The translations under genes and the position numbers were made by a program. This document shows, one piece after another, positions 31,638-45,700 of a DNA stretch of 64,000 nt. Every line of letters begins with the position of its first letter. The first letter of the stretch is position 1. The notes beneath the pieces are model-generated. The model was not told the DNA's origin and made no database searches. It saw only the letters and a program-made list of their open reading frames with translations. The stretch is from Caenorhabditis elegans (lineage: Eukaryota; Nematoda; Chromadorea; Rhabditida; Rhabditidae): contig NC_003283.11 of assembly GCF_000002985.6 (NCBI RefSeq), positions 5,022,001 through 5,086,000 of the forward strand, in the 5' to 3' direction.

Positions 31638-34345
31638 ATGAGAAATTTGGTTTTCTCATTGGTGTTTCTAATATTTAATCTAGTGAATAATATCAATAAA
31701 GTCAACTCGCAATGTACTTCGGACACAATTCGTGAGAAATTCTATAATAAACGTCACACTGTCGCATTACGGTTTGATCTACAAAAAAATGCAGGAATTT
31801 TTTGCACAAAAATATGTGACGTCAGCACGTTATTAGCCATACGAAATCAGCTCCCGCGTTTTTTGTAGATCTATGTAGATCATACCGAGATGGAGCACTC
31901 TGACACCACTTGAAACTTTACTCACTGATTCTATTTCAGCAAGCTCATTGGCAACGTTGACTCAGTATCAAGTAGGATCTGAAGGAGATCGTAAGAACAA
32001 ATATTTGATTGAACAGAAAATCAAGTTATCTTGATAAGTTTCAGCGTATTACAGTCATTTTTTGGTCAATGGTGGTGCATCTTTCTCGTATGGAAATGCT
32101 TCAGCTACTGCTTTATATGAATTGGTTAGGAATATTAAATAATTTTAATTGTTAAATTAAAAAAAAAAGTTCTAGAGTGCTTATGCGATATCAGCTGCTA
32201 CAACCAATTGCACATCTACATGTCTTACATCTGTTTCAGCTTATTACAAGACGGATTCTGACAAATGTATGTCCAATTTTTGAGAAAGAAAATACGGTAC
32301 CCGGTCTCGAGGCGACAAGTTTGTGTTACATGAGAAAAATTTATCGAAAACAAATAAAAAATCAATGAAAATTCTGCAGCTTCGAGATATCGGTCGAGTG
32401 TTCGAAAATACAGTAATATTTAAAGACGCGCATTTTTCTGCACTTTTATATCCCTCAAAAGGGATATCTTACGTGGTGTCAGGCTGTCCCATGAAAGACG
32501 TAATCTACAAAAAATGCGGGAATTTTTACCCAAAAAATGTGACGTCACTACGCTCTTAACCATGCAAAATTAGTTGAGAACTCTGCGTCTAAATTCCCGC
32601 GATTCTCGTAGATCTACGTAGATCAAACCGAAATGGAACACTCTGACACCACGTGACATCAACTTTGACAGCTTTTATCTTGTGTCTCCTAAGTTTTATC
32701 AAAAATAGGCCAACTGACAAAAAACGTGCAAAACATTTTTCTACATTTTCACAGTTGAATATTTTTTGGTAGAACTTAAGGCAGCCGAGATATCAGCCGT
32801 AAAAGTAGAGCAGTACAGAAATGCTACAAGATAGGCGCGCCTGGTAGGCCCGCAATCAAGGGGCACCTCATTTTTAATTTCATCCCATTTTTCAGTGACT
32901 CTAATCATGCTCCGGCCATCGGATGAAGCTCTCTACCCAAACTACACCAGCATGGGACTTCCATCCTTTTTTTGCGCGACTGTTTCTGGAAACTGTGGAG
33001 CTAAAACTCCATTATACCAGTTCTATTCTTCCGCCTATGATGACTACTACGCGGACACTGAGCAAGCGAACAACACCAATGCCACGTATTCTGTTGCTAT
33101 GATGGGGCTTCCGTTATGCTATTTATGGGTACCTCTTACAACTACAACTACCACCACTACGACGACAACGACTACAACAAGTCCAATGAACACAACGACA
33201 ACTACAGTACTCATTAACGGAACTACGACTACTACTGTACCAACAAATGAAACTACAACTACAGTACCGCTTAACGGAACTACAACAACTGTACCAACAA
33301 ATGAAACCACTACAACATCACCATTGAATGGAACTACTACAACTACAGTACCCATTAATGGAGCAACTACAACTATTCCATCAAATGGAAACATCACTTC
33401 TACTACTACTACTGTACCATCAACTAATACGACGACCACAGCCGTAAATTCAAATTCAACAACAACTACCGTCTCACCGGACGACGATTATAATGGATCT
33501 GGAGAACAACCGGGAAATTCGGATGACAATGGAGACAAGAAAGGTGGGAGACTGTGATTTGTGTGCACTTTGAAAAAATAATGAGAAGAGAATTTTTAAT
33601 TTAAAATGCAAAGAAAAATGTTGGGAAAAAACGCAGAAAACGTCACAATAGGGGTCGCTTAAAAAAGAGGAAACGAATTTGGGTAGAAATTATATTTTTT
33701 TAATTTTTTTAACTCGTTACCTGAACCAAAATAATCCCAAAAAAAACCGATTTTCATTTACTTTTTTACAAAACTTTGAACTACTATAAAAAATTTTTTG
33801 CAGATGTTATAAGGTCTCCCAAAAATGCTTCTTTTAAGTTCGATGTGCAAGCGCGCTCTACGACCAAATGGAAGAGAAAAAAAGAAGAAAAAACACAAAA
33901 ACCATGAAAAAAAAGAATAAAAATTCAAGAAAAAAAAACAAAAATTTGGTTCTACCACCATTTCCTAACAAGACCCAACTTTTAGTGTTTTCATTTGGCA
34001 ATAGAGCGCGATTTCATCTAAATTTCAAAATGCCCGTTTTCTACATCCCTTAATTTTCAGAAACGTATATTTTTTTAAAGTCAAATCGCATTTATTTCAG
34101 GTTGGTGGCACGATTGGAAATGGCCAATAATTGTTGCTGGGTGCTTAGCAGGTGCATCTATCGTTCTATCAATTATTGCATGCCTAACTTGTTGCTTCAT
34201 CGGAAGTGCTACGGTAGCTGCAAAACCATACAGTCCTCCTCCAATTTACACATCTCCATCTCCACCGGAACTTCCTCCAAATCCCGTTGAAGCTCCATCA
34301 ATAACTCCATTTACTGTTGGCCTACCGCCAAGTGTTCCATATTGA
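31638..34345 (+). CDS. Mucin-like type I membrane protein
   Basis: Six exons, 31638-31731, 31940-31990, 32045-32124, 32176-32266, 32896-33543 and 34101-34345, total 1209 nt (402 aa), in phase throughout. Residues 1-24 are a signal peptide (MRNLVFSLVFLIFNLV...). A cysteine-containing ectodomain runs to about residue 186. A Thr-rich mucin stretch follows (about 187-300) with repeats such as TVPTNETTTT and PLNGTTTT, carrying many N-glycosylation sequons (NGT, NET). A single membrane segment lies at about 330-353 (PIIVAGCLAGASIVLSIIAC). The cytoplasmic tail of about 48 residues is Pro-rich (YSPPPIYTSPSPPELPPNP), with a PPxY motif. Probably a glycosylated surface protein of unknown role. AATAAA near 34452. 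Dispersed palindromes occupy introns 1 and 4. Confidence 0.85.
31742..31911. repeat. Palindromic dispersed repeat (family A)
   Basis: Starts CACTGTCGCATTACGGTTTG, centre with ATGCAGGAATTTTTTGCAC, ends CTCTGACACCACTTG. It begins only about 10 bases after the exon 1 donor (31732) of the mucin-like gene and fills most of intron 1. Confidence 0.8.
32291..32656. repeat. Adjacent family B and family A dispersed repeats
   Basis: A family B segment (GGTACCCGGTCTCGAGGCGA at 32297 and AATATTTAAAGACGCGC near 32413) is followed by a family A palindrome (32471-32656: ACGTGGTGTCAGGCTGTCCC ... CACTCTGACACCACGTGA). Both lie in intron 4 of the mucin-like gene. Confidence 0.8.
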
Positions 34346-34779
34346 TTTGGTTTTTATTATTTGGAATGTATGTAGTTGAAAGTATTCACTTGTTTATTTG
34401 TGTGGCTTCACTTTAAAAGAAAAAAATAATGTTTGAATTCTGATGCAAAAAAAATAAATTTGATTTTACGATTACTCATCACTACACAGTTTTTTTTACG
34501 ACGACGATGATGATGATTGGAGTGGGATTCGGGGGTGAAAAAAATGGGTTTGTACACGTTTTGAAGAGAAAAGAGACAAAAATAGGAAGAGCTATGGTAA
34601 CAAAGATACTCACGGAATGTATGGATTGAGGAGGAAAAATTGACACATATAACTAACTCGGAGAAAATAAAGAAATTGTTTGAAAACACATGAAGTGCGT
34701 AAAAAAGAAAAGAGGATAAAACTTGAGAAATGTACAATAGCATCGTTAATTACGAAGATGCTGGGATTCTAGATCTTTG
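34346..34779. other. Convergent 3' flanks
   Basis: Holds the 3' UTRs of the mucin-like gene (+, AATAAA near 34452) and mlk-1 (-, TTTATT at 34393-34398 gives AATAAA on that strand). The two transcripts may overlap by tens of bases. No other gene. Confidence 0.5.
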
Positions 34780-37700
34780 TCAATAGATCTCGGTTCCTTC
34801 GACACTACTATTCTTCAATATCTCCTTATCCATTATGCGTGGAGAAGACATTGCGCCGAGGGGTAAGACTGGAGCCATTCGAGTCGGCGGGGACATTGAA
34901 ACACGGTTTGATGGCGATATTAGAGATGCTGGTATTGGGTAGGTGACGACTGGTGGCAAGGGAGCCGGAATATCAGGCGGCTCGTTCAGTGACAACGAGC
35001 TCAGACTGTTTCTGAAATGAGAAATGTTATATATTAGCTCGAGAATCTAGAGCTTCCACGAAAGGCAGATGCTGCTCATTATTTTAGAAATCGATTTGAT
35101 TTTTTTTAAGTTGAGAAAAGCACACGTGTGTTATAGCAGAAATCGCGAGTTTAGGCAGGAGGCGGCGACCTCCGCGGCGGCGGAGGTCGCCTTAAGGTCA
35201 CAGACATTGAAAAACTAAAAGTGCGCTTTACTGGCAACTTTCTGAGCAATTGGTTGACTTGGTGTTAACACGTCATTTAACTGAGCTATTGATTTTAGTG
35301 CTTACTCATTTCATTCTCATTTCCAGTTTTTTAGAGTAAAGTTAGCAAACCGGACGCCTGTTATTTTTTGCAGATACGGTGAATTTTCAAAACTTTTTAA
35401 AACGGATTTCTCAAATTTCTCGAGAGGGTCAATACATATGTTGCACGCAATCTTGAAACTAGGGTGCTAAATAGTAAGGTCATCACAAAATATTTCAAAA
35501 GTTGTTAGCTGCATTCTGAGATCCTGCTTCCAGTTTTGTGTTCTTTTTATCTATTAAATTTTTAGCTATGTTCAGCTATCATGGAACAATTTTTTTAATT
35601 TGACCGTTTTTCATGTATCCGCAAAATTTATTGAAATACAGTTCCAAAAGAGTACCTCTTTTATAAATTTTTGGTATTTTCCAAAACTTCGCAAAATTTC
35701 AAACGATTATAACTCAGAAACTTGTAATGCTATCGAAAAATGTTAAACTAACAAAATATTTGTTTTTTTTCTGATTTTTTTACAATTGAATTATTTCACG
35801 TAGCAAAGAATAAGCGGCCGACATCTCATGAGCCAATTTTTAATGATTGTTACTAATTGTAAATCAACTGCAGCTTGACAGAATTTTTAATTGCTGAGTT
35901 ATAATCGTTTGAAAAATTTGCAAAATCATCATCAAACAAACAGAAACGGATCCTTTTTTAAAAATCACGGAAAGTAGGAGTTCTCACTCAAAACATTTGA
36001 CTTCTATAGAAAAACAATCAAAAATTTTTACCGAATTCAGTTTAGTACACCTCAACTCTATGTTTTCAATTTTTGCAATCATTCCTTCTGCATCTATCAA
36101 AAAGATTTCCACAATTTCTAGATTTGGAAACAGGTTTTGAAAAATATATGCCGCTTCTAGTTTGGTAGATCATATTTCGAATTTATAGTTAATTTTAAAA
36201 ATGATGAAACTAAACTGAAGTTTTTATAAACTCTTTGTTGAACTTAGCAATGACTCACAAAATCCAATTATTCTCATTATACCGCACATCTGCATTTTTT
36301 TTTCTGCGTTGCACTTTTCATCTCTTTCTCTCTATTTCTCCTCTTCGACTGTTTTTGCGGTCTGTTTCAGTGACTCACTTAAAAGTTTCACCCCGCCCAT
36401 TGTAAGTGTCATATTTCTGTTTTCTCCCCCATGCATTCTTCCGCCCATTATTTCCAAAAAACTAACCCTATTCCGTTTAGCTGTTCATCACGAGGTGTGA
36501 ACACCATTCCACTTGTCACTAAGTTGCTTTCCGATTGAATTTTCATTGGCAATGCTGGGATACGCCTTGGATTTTGGTTTTTCTGTAAGTTGTCATACAT
36601 GAAACTACATATTGTTAAAAATTGATGACTAACCTTGCACTGAATATACTGAGGATTCTGCACATTTCTTGTTGCACACCGTATATTTTCCGAGTACGGA
36701 GAATTACCGACTTCTCCAACTGTTGGCTTGATCACAGTTTTTTGAACAATTGGTATGTAGTCGTCACAACCGCCGCCAACTGGGTAATACTGCGTGGATT
36801 GATTAATTGACCGCCCGTGACCAAATCCTTCATAGTTTTGACCCGATATATTACCGTAGTAGTCTCCTCCTTGATTTACTATAGCTCGTCCATTCGTTCC
36901 GAACGGTCTTCCTGGACCCATGTCGTAATGGGTTGGCTCTTCGGGGAAGAGGGGAATGGTGTCGGAGAGACCCTGGAATTCAACTTTTAATAAACATCAT
37001 AAGCTTAAATTCATTCCAATTGTGAATTTTTCACTCTAATTCTTTAAAAAAGTGAGCGAAGTTTAAAATCATGGCATGACCTAGCTTTTGAAAAACTCTG
37101 TTAAAATTGCAATTTTCAATAACTTCCAACTTTTAGAAAAACTATTGTTTTTGGAAAATTAACGAGACAAAGTCTCAGTTCAAATTTTTTTCGAGTTCAA
37201 TTTAGAACAATTTTTAAAAACTTGAAAAAATAAACAGCAGGTTTATTTAATACCGCCATAGATTTTTGGTTCAAAATGCTTCTAAAATATTTAACGTACA
37301 AAATGATTTTTATGCCCATGGCCAGCTCCATACGAATGCGACACCAAAGCATCATAGCAAGGTGCTCCGTCAGATGAAGAATTTGCAGTTGTTCGTCGAG
37401 AAGACAGAGGCATTGGGTGAAAATTATTGATTGAATCGGGAGAGTTTGGACTTGCAGGAATCGTCTGATCCAGAGCACTTTTCCGGTGAGTTGGAGGGAG
37501 TTGTGCAGGACGTAGAGGCGTATCTTTCTCGAGGTCTTTGACATATCGTCTGAAAATTTTTTGGTTGGTTATTATAGTGTACATAAAGGCTAAAAGTTAA
37601 TTGTGATAAGTCATGCAAAAATGCAAAAATGAGACAAAATAATAAAAATTAGTATGGTCAGTTTTGAAAAACACATAATAAAAACTTAGAAAATTCTGCG

Positions 37701-40700
37701 CAACTTCCAAAAAGTATATGCAATTAGAAATAAAATTTCAAAATCGAACAATTCATTCTAGAACGCCACTTTTTCTGTTAGTATTTTAAATTAGCATTCA
37801 ACTTACTCAGTTTGGTTAGTAGTTTTCACGGGACGTTTATCACTAGGTGAGACTTTGTGCTTCCTGCAAAGCGTTAACAGTGAGTGCGCTATGTTCATAT
37901 ACATATACTTACTTTGTCGTATTAGGATCTTCCCATCCATCAGCTGTTGATTGAGCTCTCGATCTTGCTCCAATTTCCAGCAATCCGGCGGCAGAAGCTC
38001 CTCTTGTTGTTTGCCCGGTAATCAGCCTGTTGCTAGAAGTAGTTGAACTAGATCTGCTTGATATGCTCCCAGCCACTGCTCTTTCATCATGATCCTCTTT
38101 TGAGTCTCGCTTGTTCCATGGTAGTTTAGCCCAGGCTCTTGATAATGTTCCTCCTTTTTTGGATTCTTTCGAATGATTTGGGTCTACCTCATCGGCATTG
38201 TCGACTGAAAGTTTATTGGATTAATATTAACATAGGATATTTTTGAGTCGAAAACACTGATTAACAATGAGCACTAGTGCTATTAACATCACATTCACAA
38301 TCACAACGCCTACTTGTTGAAAAAGTGTTGGAGTCGTCCATTGTTGGCGAGACAACCGGTGACTCGAACATCCTGTGCTGATTCTTTTTATGCCGAATCG
38401 CATTTTTCCTTGATATCCGGTGAGCACTGTGACCGACTGTGTTAGATCCGCTAATGAGATTTGAGATGTGGAAAAGATCGGGACTGCTCAGTGATAGTGT
38501 CGATTGACGTTCGTTCAGCCGGGGGAGTGTTCCACCAGTTGAGCTCTGATCATAAGCTGAAAGCACAAGCTACTGACCACATCACAAACAATATGAATAG
38601 AAGAAGATTTAATTTTTAAGCTTGAAATTGAACTTCTAAGCACTGTCGAAAAAATAAAACTTCACACATTTTTAGCAGATAAGTTTCATATGAGAAGTAA
38701 ACGGAACGAACAATTGCATGCTATTGGGCTTCCATGTAGGCGCCAAAACGCCTGCCTGAAATTTCTGCCAAAATGTAGAAAAGAGGCATGTGGTCGGCAG
38801 TTTTCAGGCAGGCACTAGGTCACGCCTGCCTACCATGGAAACCCTAGCATGCAATCTTGATTTTACGTTTAATATTTATTTCAAATTATTGTTTCTACTA
38901 TACCAAATGACGCATGCAAAAAAACTTTCAATTTTATTGAATATTAAACCATATAACTTACTTTTAACTCTAAAATTTTTATCATCCTTTTGCACAGACA
39001 ATATATGTTTCACTTCTGTCGGACCCGTTATGTCGGCTTTTTTTGGTTTATGATGCTTTAACCGTCTTGCTTTGGTTTCCGGCGCGATGGAATGCCGATT
39101 TTTTCGATTTATATCACCACTTCCCGCATAAAGATCATGGAATCGTTTCTCGAATTCCCTGAAATCGACAGTTATTATTAAAAAAAAAACTACTTTTTTT
39201 TGTAAAACTAACTCTTTGGTCTTATCAGCAAAGCATTCGGAATAAAGTTCTTTGACAGCCATTTTCGAGGGTGCCCGTTGTAAGTGTGTGTCTTTGAACT
39301 CTTTGGCGTACTGTTTAAATGAAATCGCAAGTGTTGAAAACTTCGGTCGAAAATTTGGTTCCAGATTCCAGCAGTCTTGCATTAATTTTTTCCACCTATC
39401 CGGGCAGCTATCGCCAATTGACAAATTTTGTCCTTTATTTGCTATCTGAAAGAATTTTGAAAATTTAGAATGAGGAATAAAATTGCAAAATTCTAAATTA
39501 CCTGAAATGCAATCGTAGCTGGAATATGCCCTTGATATGGTTCCTCTCGTGTGAGCAGTTCCCAAAGAACAACACCATACGACCAGACATCTGATGCCTC
39601 TGACCATGTTCCTTCTTTAAATGCTTCAGGAGCAAGCCACGCGTAGGTGCCTTCAAAATGTATTGATTTTTTAAAGTCCCAATTAAAAAGGGGTTACCTG
39701 CAGTACTAAATCTATTGGCATCGGCGGTCATCTTTCTTGTAACTCCAAAATCGGTGATCTTTAGTTGGAGCTTGTCAAATGGACGTTTTCCGCACTTCAG
39801 ACAATAGGCATACTGGAACATTTCCTCGTCCATGCACAGACAAACTTCTTCTTTGACAAGAACTGTAATTATTTATTTCAAATTAAATTTCCATCTTAAA
39901 ATCTTAAAATTTACCATTATCCGCTTTCAAATCTCTATGAACATATCCCTGTTTGGTTAGATATTCCATTCCTTCTGCAACCTGCGTTGCCCAGTCAATA
40001 AGCACTCCTAATGGGATAGCTGCATCCGAGTTTAAATTTCGACAAACGTTTCGCAACGAAGACCCCTCGCACAGCTCGAGAAGCAATCCGAAATACGGAT
40101 CTTCCAGACAGATTCCTAGCAAACGGACAATGTTGTTGTGGGACAGACCGTTCACAAGGTTGGCTTCTCGTTTCAGTTGCTCTACTGAAAAAATTGAATA
40201 ATTGGATTATCTCGGGTTATAGGATAGTTACATTGCTCATCCGTCGAAACTACATCAGCTCGAAAATTAGATGCATGTCTGTTGAATCGCTTGAGTGCCG
40301 CTTTCATCTGATCACCAACTGCTTCTCCCATTCGACCATTCTGAAAGGTTTGAGTTATCATTTGAAAATACAAACACATTGCTTTAATATTTTATTTTTG
40401 GATTTGAGGTGATATTTTTGAGTTGTTCAAAAACGTATAACTCAAAAAATATTTATATAAGAATATGATTTTCTCAAAAATTGCTACATTTTTTGAAATT
40501 TACTGAAATCGGAAATTTTGGCAGTGGTTGAAACTTACAAAACTGAAAATGTTCAGCAATTTTCAAATAGGATATATTTATTTTGAAGAGCATATTTTGA
40601 AGACTAAAAATTAAGCCTTAATTTAATTTCTGATTTCAGTGCTCATGTATTTCTCCCAACACTAACCTGCAACTCCTTCTTAATTTTAATATCCATTTTG

Positions 40701-42777
40701 AATACGGTCGCAGTGGCACCATGTCCAATTTGACAATCGGACAATGTTCTCACAGCAACTGGAAGCATGATTTCATCCTGTTTGAACTCCACCAAATTAT
40801 CCTTATACGTCACTTCCCTCGCATAATTTGAAGGGAATAACCCGACTTTTCCGTTCAGTTCACCTCGATACCAACCATCTTCGTTTCTGAAATCTATATA
40901 GTTGAATTGAGGTTCGAGTGGATTTTATCGGATGGGTGTGGTGTGTATTTTATTGTGCTAACTGCTCCCTTACTCACTCCGTCGAGACAGGTCAAGTGGC
41001 GGTCAGATTTTGATCTTTTTCACTTTTTTTTCTATTTTGGAAGTAAAGTTAGGGAAAACTTGATCGTTTGATTTATTGGGCACAAAGTTTATTTTGCAAG
41101 AAAATTATATTTTTGATTTTGCCAATTATGATACTAATTTGCATGTTTCAGAAAATTGAATTGACTTTAAAAGAGCCGAGCAAATATTATTAGCTCAATT
41201 TTTTGCAAAACTAACTTGGTCATTATTATCATTCTGCTTGAAAATGTTACGAAATTGAAGAATAGAGTTTCTTGGTTGTTTTGTGAAATGCACCGCATAG
41301 AAATTCTTAGAGTTCCAAATTTTCTGTTTATTTCAGTATTTTTATAAAGAATTCAAGACATCAGCGATCGCTGGAAAATTTATTTTTCTTGGGGTTGCCA
41401 AAATGGAATTCCTAATTTTATTGTTTTATTAGGGGTACTGTAGGTGTACAGTTTTTCTATTAGGAGTTGGAAACAAACAAGTAGTGATGAGAAATTGAGC
41501 CGGCAATTTTTTTCAAAACAACTTTTATTTTAAATGGAAAAAAAGAAGAAAAAAACAGGAATAATATTTAAAAGATGGAAGCAGGGGTGTGCGGCAACTC
41601 TCAAAATTTGCCGAGTTCGGCAAACGGGAAATTCGGAAAATTTGCCGCACACCCCTGGATGGAAGTTACCGGTAAAATTTTTTAGATATTTTGTCGGTTT
41701 TTTTTCCTGGCAATTTTTACTTTCAAACAATATTCAGAATTTTAAAAATTATTTTAACTAAAACAAAAGCTATTTTCATATGAATCGAATTTTTAAAAAC
41801 ATTGTATCACAGAATTTCAAGATTTTCAGCTTAATTTTTTTCAATGAAAAACCTACGTTTCAACAGTGACCAGTGTGATAATCGCTCCAAGTGGCAAATT
41901 CAACTCGTCATCTTTTTGTGCTTCATACTCGTAAGATGCAACAAACGCCTGCAAATAAAAATTCCAAAAATTTTCTGCTTTTGTTCCATTTAATCCTTTA
42001 AGCTCCTCACCTTTGACGCACGGATTGGTGGAGATTCACGTGAAACCTGCGAACTTTCAGATCTAATCCGAACTTCTGGAACCGAATCTGTGCTCGTTGA
42101 TGCTGTCGTCGTGTCCTCATAGCTCACCGATCGATGGTGTTCGGGAGTGGGTGCCAGGTGGCTTGTGCTTCTTGCTGCACAGGATAACATTTTTAATTAG
42201 ATTGAAAAACTGGTTTTTTTAAGTTGAAAAAATATATGTAATTTGTTTTGAAAATTTTGTTTTCTTGCCTGTAAAAATATTTATTCTGCCCAAAAGGACA
42301 GAAAACAGTCCCCTAACACCAAAAATAATTGTAAAAATTTATAGAATGTTTTCAAATTTTTTATGAGTTTTCGTTTACGTAAGGAAAATTTGATAGGGTC
42401 GAAAAATCGATAATTTAACTCTCCTTTATCATTTTTTTCCAAAAATGTCGACACTATATTTAAAATTTTCGTTTTTTTACTGAAAAAATCATTCAAATAA
42501 TTTAGAAAAATCCTATAAATTTTTAAACAGTTTTTTTCAAACTTTTTCAGATAAAAATTTATTTGAAAAAAATTAAATAAAATTGTGTGCACTACAAAAA
42601 AAATTTTTTTTTTTTTTTTTATTTCAAAAATTTTTTGAAAAGTTTTTCTATAATATTTGGACATTTTAGCATGTTATAAAAAGTATTTAACATTTTTCTC
42701 ATTGATACAATAAATGAAAACTCACTTTTGGCTATTGGTGGAATGTTCACGTAAGACGGGACCGAAGCCTGTTCCAT
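34780..42777 (-). CDS. mlk-1: Mixed-lineage MAP kinase kinase kinase
   Basis: Seventeen coding exons: 42726-42777, 42011-42174, 41857-41948, 40667-40886, 40232-40340, 39915-40184, 39698-39862, 39502-39650, 39213-39445, 38962-39158, 38314-38556, 37913-38204, 37807-37863, 37300-37549, 36634-36972, 36467-36582, 34780-35011. They total 3180 nt (1059 aa). An SH3 domain at about 73-135 ([35 protein letters not shown]) precedes the kinase domain: Gly loop [10 protein letters not shown], Lys in AALKRF (about 193), HRDLKADN (about 302), DFG at 340-342, APEAF, and subdomain [14 protein letters not shown]. Ser355 lies in the activation loop (ANRFSTAG), the residue reported as phosphorylated by MAX-2. 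The C-terminal half is low-complexity with an NPQY (937-940). It acts upstream of MEK-1 and KGB-1 in stress and axon-regeneration signalling (literature knowledge). Confidence 0.96.
38735..38848. repeat. Dispersed GCCTGCC-family inverted repeat
   Basis: Inverted ends (ATGCTATTGGGCTTCCATGT at 38718 and its relative ACCATGGAAACCCTAGCATG near 38833) flank AACGCCTGCCTGAAATTTC and TTTCAGGCAGGCACTAGG. It sits in an mlk-1 intron. Confidence 0.75.
41582..41657. repeat. Palindromic repeat in mlk-1 intron
   Basis: Arms CAGGGGTGTGCGGCAA (41582-41597) and TTGCCGCACACCCCTG (41641-41656) are exact reverse complements, with further self-complementary GCCGAGTTCGGCAAACGGG in the loop. Confidence 0.85.
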
Positions 42778-45700
42778 TGTGTGTCCCGTGACTCTACTCG
42801 TATCTAGAATAATATTGATATGATTGGTTAAATTGTTTCGGAGAATTTTAATCAAAAATCTGACAATCAATAAAAGCCTCGACCCACACACACACACACA
42901 CACGGGGAAAGCATGAGCACGAGGCGATAAGAGAATGGAAAACGCGGGAACGTTTCGGAGGTCTCTCGTGTTCTCTTCTTCTTCTTTTTCTTCTTTTTCT
43001 TCTACACGTCTTCTTCCCCGCTGTTTTTGAAAAATAAGAGGAACTAGACGACGAGAGATGAAGCACGGCTACAAAGGTAGAAGAAAACTAGAAGAAGAAG
43101 AAGCCGTGGTGTAGGTCTATCAAAGTTTAGGTGGATATGAGAGTGTTGCACAAGAAGGAGAGAGGGCATAAAAATGAAAGAGAAACGGAGAAGAGTTGAC
43201 TGGGGCGACAAAGGGTTGTGTGTGTGTGTTTGTATGTGAGTGAGTGTGGGGAAATGCGCGAAAGAATTGGTGAAAAATGAGACGGAGAGTTTGCAACAAG
43301 TGAGAGATCACATTGAAAAAGAGACACAGCCTGGTGTGAAAACAGAGAAATTATCCAAGAAGTACCCGAACTCTCGCTGCAAAAGTCGGGGCGCCTTTCC
43401 CTTATGTCTCTGTCTCCCACTCTCTCTCTCGCACAAGTGTTCTGTATATGTTGCATTGACTAATATTTAGTAGGGCACATGCCCTCTAGTTCGATTATCT
43501 ATCTATCTTTCCTCATGTTCACTTGTTGTGTTCCTCTCTCACTTTTCATTTTTCAAACTTCCATAACATTTGACTATATGAACTCTAGGTTCTAAATAAC
43601 CAGTCTTTTGGTTTTTGTGCTCTACGCGTGAGCACTTCTTTGAAAAGTGCTTTATCTATTTCCTTGACTTGAAATTTTGAGATTTCTGCGCCAACAGGGC
43701 CAATTTATGTTAAACGCAAAAAAGTGTGCACCTTTAACCAGTACTGTAGTTTCAAATTTTGTTTTTACAGCATTTTTCCACACTTTTGTTGAAATTGATG
43801 TGTTTCTGGTTTTTAATTATCAGTTTCTCAATAAATTAATTGAAATTTAACTATGAAAATTGATGTAAATTCCCCAGCAACGAAAGTAAAAAAATACAGT
43901 ACTTTTTAAAAGCTCACACTGTTTTTTCGTTCAACAGAAAATAGTCGTGTTGAGACCGTGTACCAAAATTTAAATTTAGCGCCTGTGTAATATTTTTTCA
44001 AAGTATTCAACAATTACTCCGTATACAACTGTGTGAAAAATTGTAGAAATTTTCGAGTTTTTTAATGATTTTTTCTAAAAAATTTTTAAAATCCTGTAGG
44101 GCAGAAATTTTGAATTTTAATTTCTTTTAATTTTTAATCGAAAATATCAAAAAAAAAAAGTTCGAAAATAATCCAGCCATTCTTAATTTTAAAAATTGAT
44201 ATCCACTCAAAACGAAATATTGGAATTTTCAGAATAAAAAAGGTTTTTTTGAATCGTCGATTTCCTCCAATTCTTAGTAAAAACTTTAAAAAAGTTTTGG
44301 CAGTTTATTTTGAGAAAATCAAACAATACTTTCCTTTTGCAACCATTAAATGTTGTCTAAGTGATATTTGTTCTAGGTGAACTTTGACCAGTGTCTCTAA
44401 CTTACCTATAGAGGTTTTGCAAAACTATAGAATTATTGGGAACAAATTTAATATTTTAGGTTAGTTTTCAAAAGCTTTTAAAATTTTAACTAAACGATTC
44501 CCAGTAGCAAAACCTATGATTAACTTCATAAAAGCATCAATAAAACAAAAATAATCAGGAAAAATAGCAAATCTAGGTTCCAAATTTTTTGATTTCTATT
44601 CGTTTCAACTGTACATCTTGCTGAATGCAAAGGTAAATTTTGTGCTTGGTCGGAGCAGCGGGCAGATGACATCAGTTGAACAAACATTCCAATAGCTTTT
44701 CATTTTCAACAGCAGAAAGACAAAACATTTTCATGACAGCAGTACTTTCTTGCAAACAATTACGGACGGGAGACTATGGAAGTTACGAAAAAACGATATT
44801 ACACACTTCTAATACAATTTATATTTTATTCGGAAAAAATAAATTTCTAAAAAACTCTTCCTATCTTGTTAGAAAATGAAATCAGAAAAATTGCCGGTTC
44901 GCCAAACTTTGACTGAAAATCTCGAAAATTAAACAAAAAATTGAAATTTAAGATGATTATACCTCACGCTCTATCTCCATAAAACTTTTATATCGATTGA
45001 CAACTTTTAAATATAAATTTTAAATATAAAAAAAACGGATTGGTATTTTGAGTTAAGCTCTATCAGGTAAAACATGAAAATCCCGATACCACCGTATACT
45101 TAAAAGTTTGATGAAACAAGTGTTCCTAAACAAATAAATGTCCAATGAAAATAGCGTTTTTTACTTTGCTCATTATTTATTAGGAAGTCTCTGAGAAAAT
45201 CCGAAAACATTGGAAAAACAAAGTGAAGTGATAATGAGGAACTGTGATTTGTGATCTTGATGCGAGGATGGGATGCTTGCGTTTTGAAATTTTGACATGG
45301 AATTGTGATAGGAATTATAATCTTAAAACTATTTGATACTCACTTTCAGAAAAAATAAGTTTTATAATCATACAAGTTGAAAATATTACGAGTAAATTTT
45401 TTTTCTCAAATTGGAAACAGTAAAAAGGGAATGACGAATTCTAACGATAGACATCATTTCTAAAAATGGAACTTCCGTTTGTCTCAATAAACCGGCAAAT
45501 GAAAAATGATCTGATTTCAAAAAAGGGAAGAATAGTCTATTGGCAAATGATAACAACCACAAACACACCCATTTCATTCCTTATCAGCTCCAGTGTGTGC
45601 TGGAATTTTTATTTTTTGCAAGCAGAAAAAATAACACGTTCTTTGGAAAATTTCATCATCAGTTGTCAAAATTATCGCGGAATGTGATACAGTGATACAG

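Noticed and set aside
33119-33439. 106-codon minus-strand Val-rich ORF
   Set aside because: Antisense shadow of the Thr-codon repeats in the mucin-like gene.
42281-42664. 127-codon Lys/Phe-rich minus ORF
   Set aside because: AT-rich intron of mlk-1; composition only, no splice fit.
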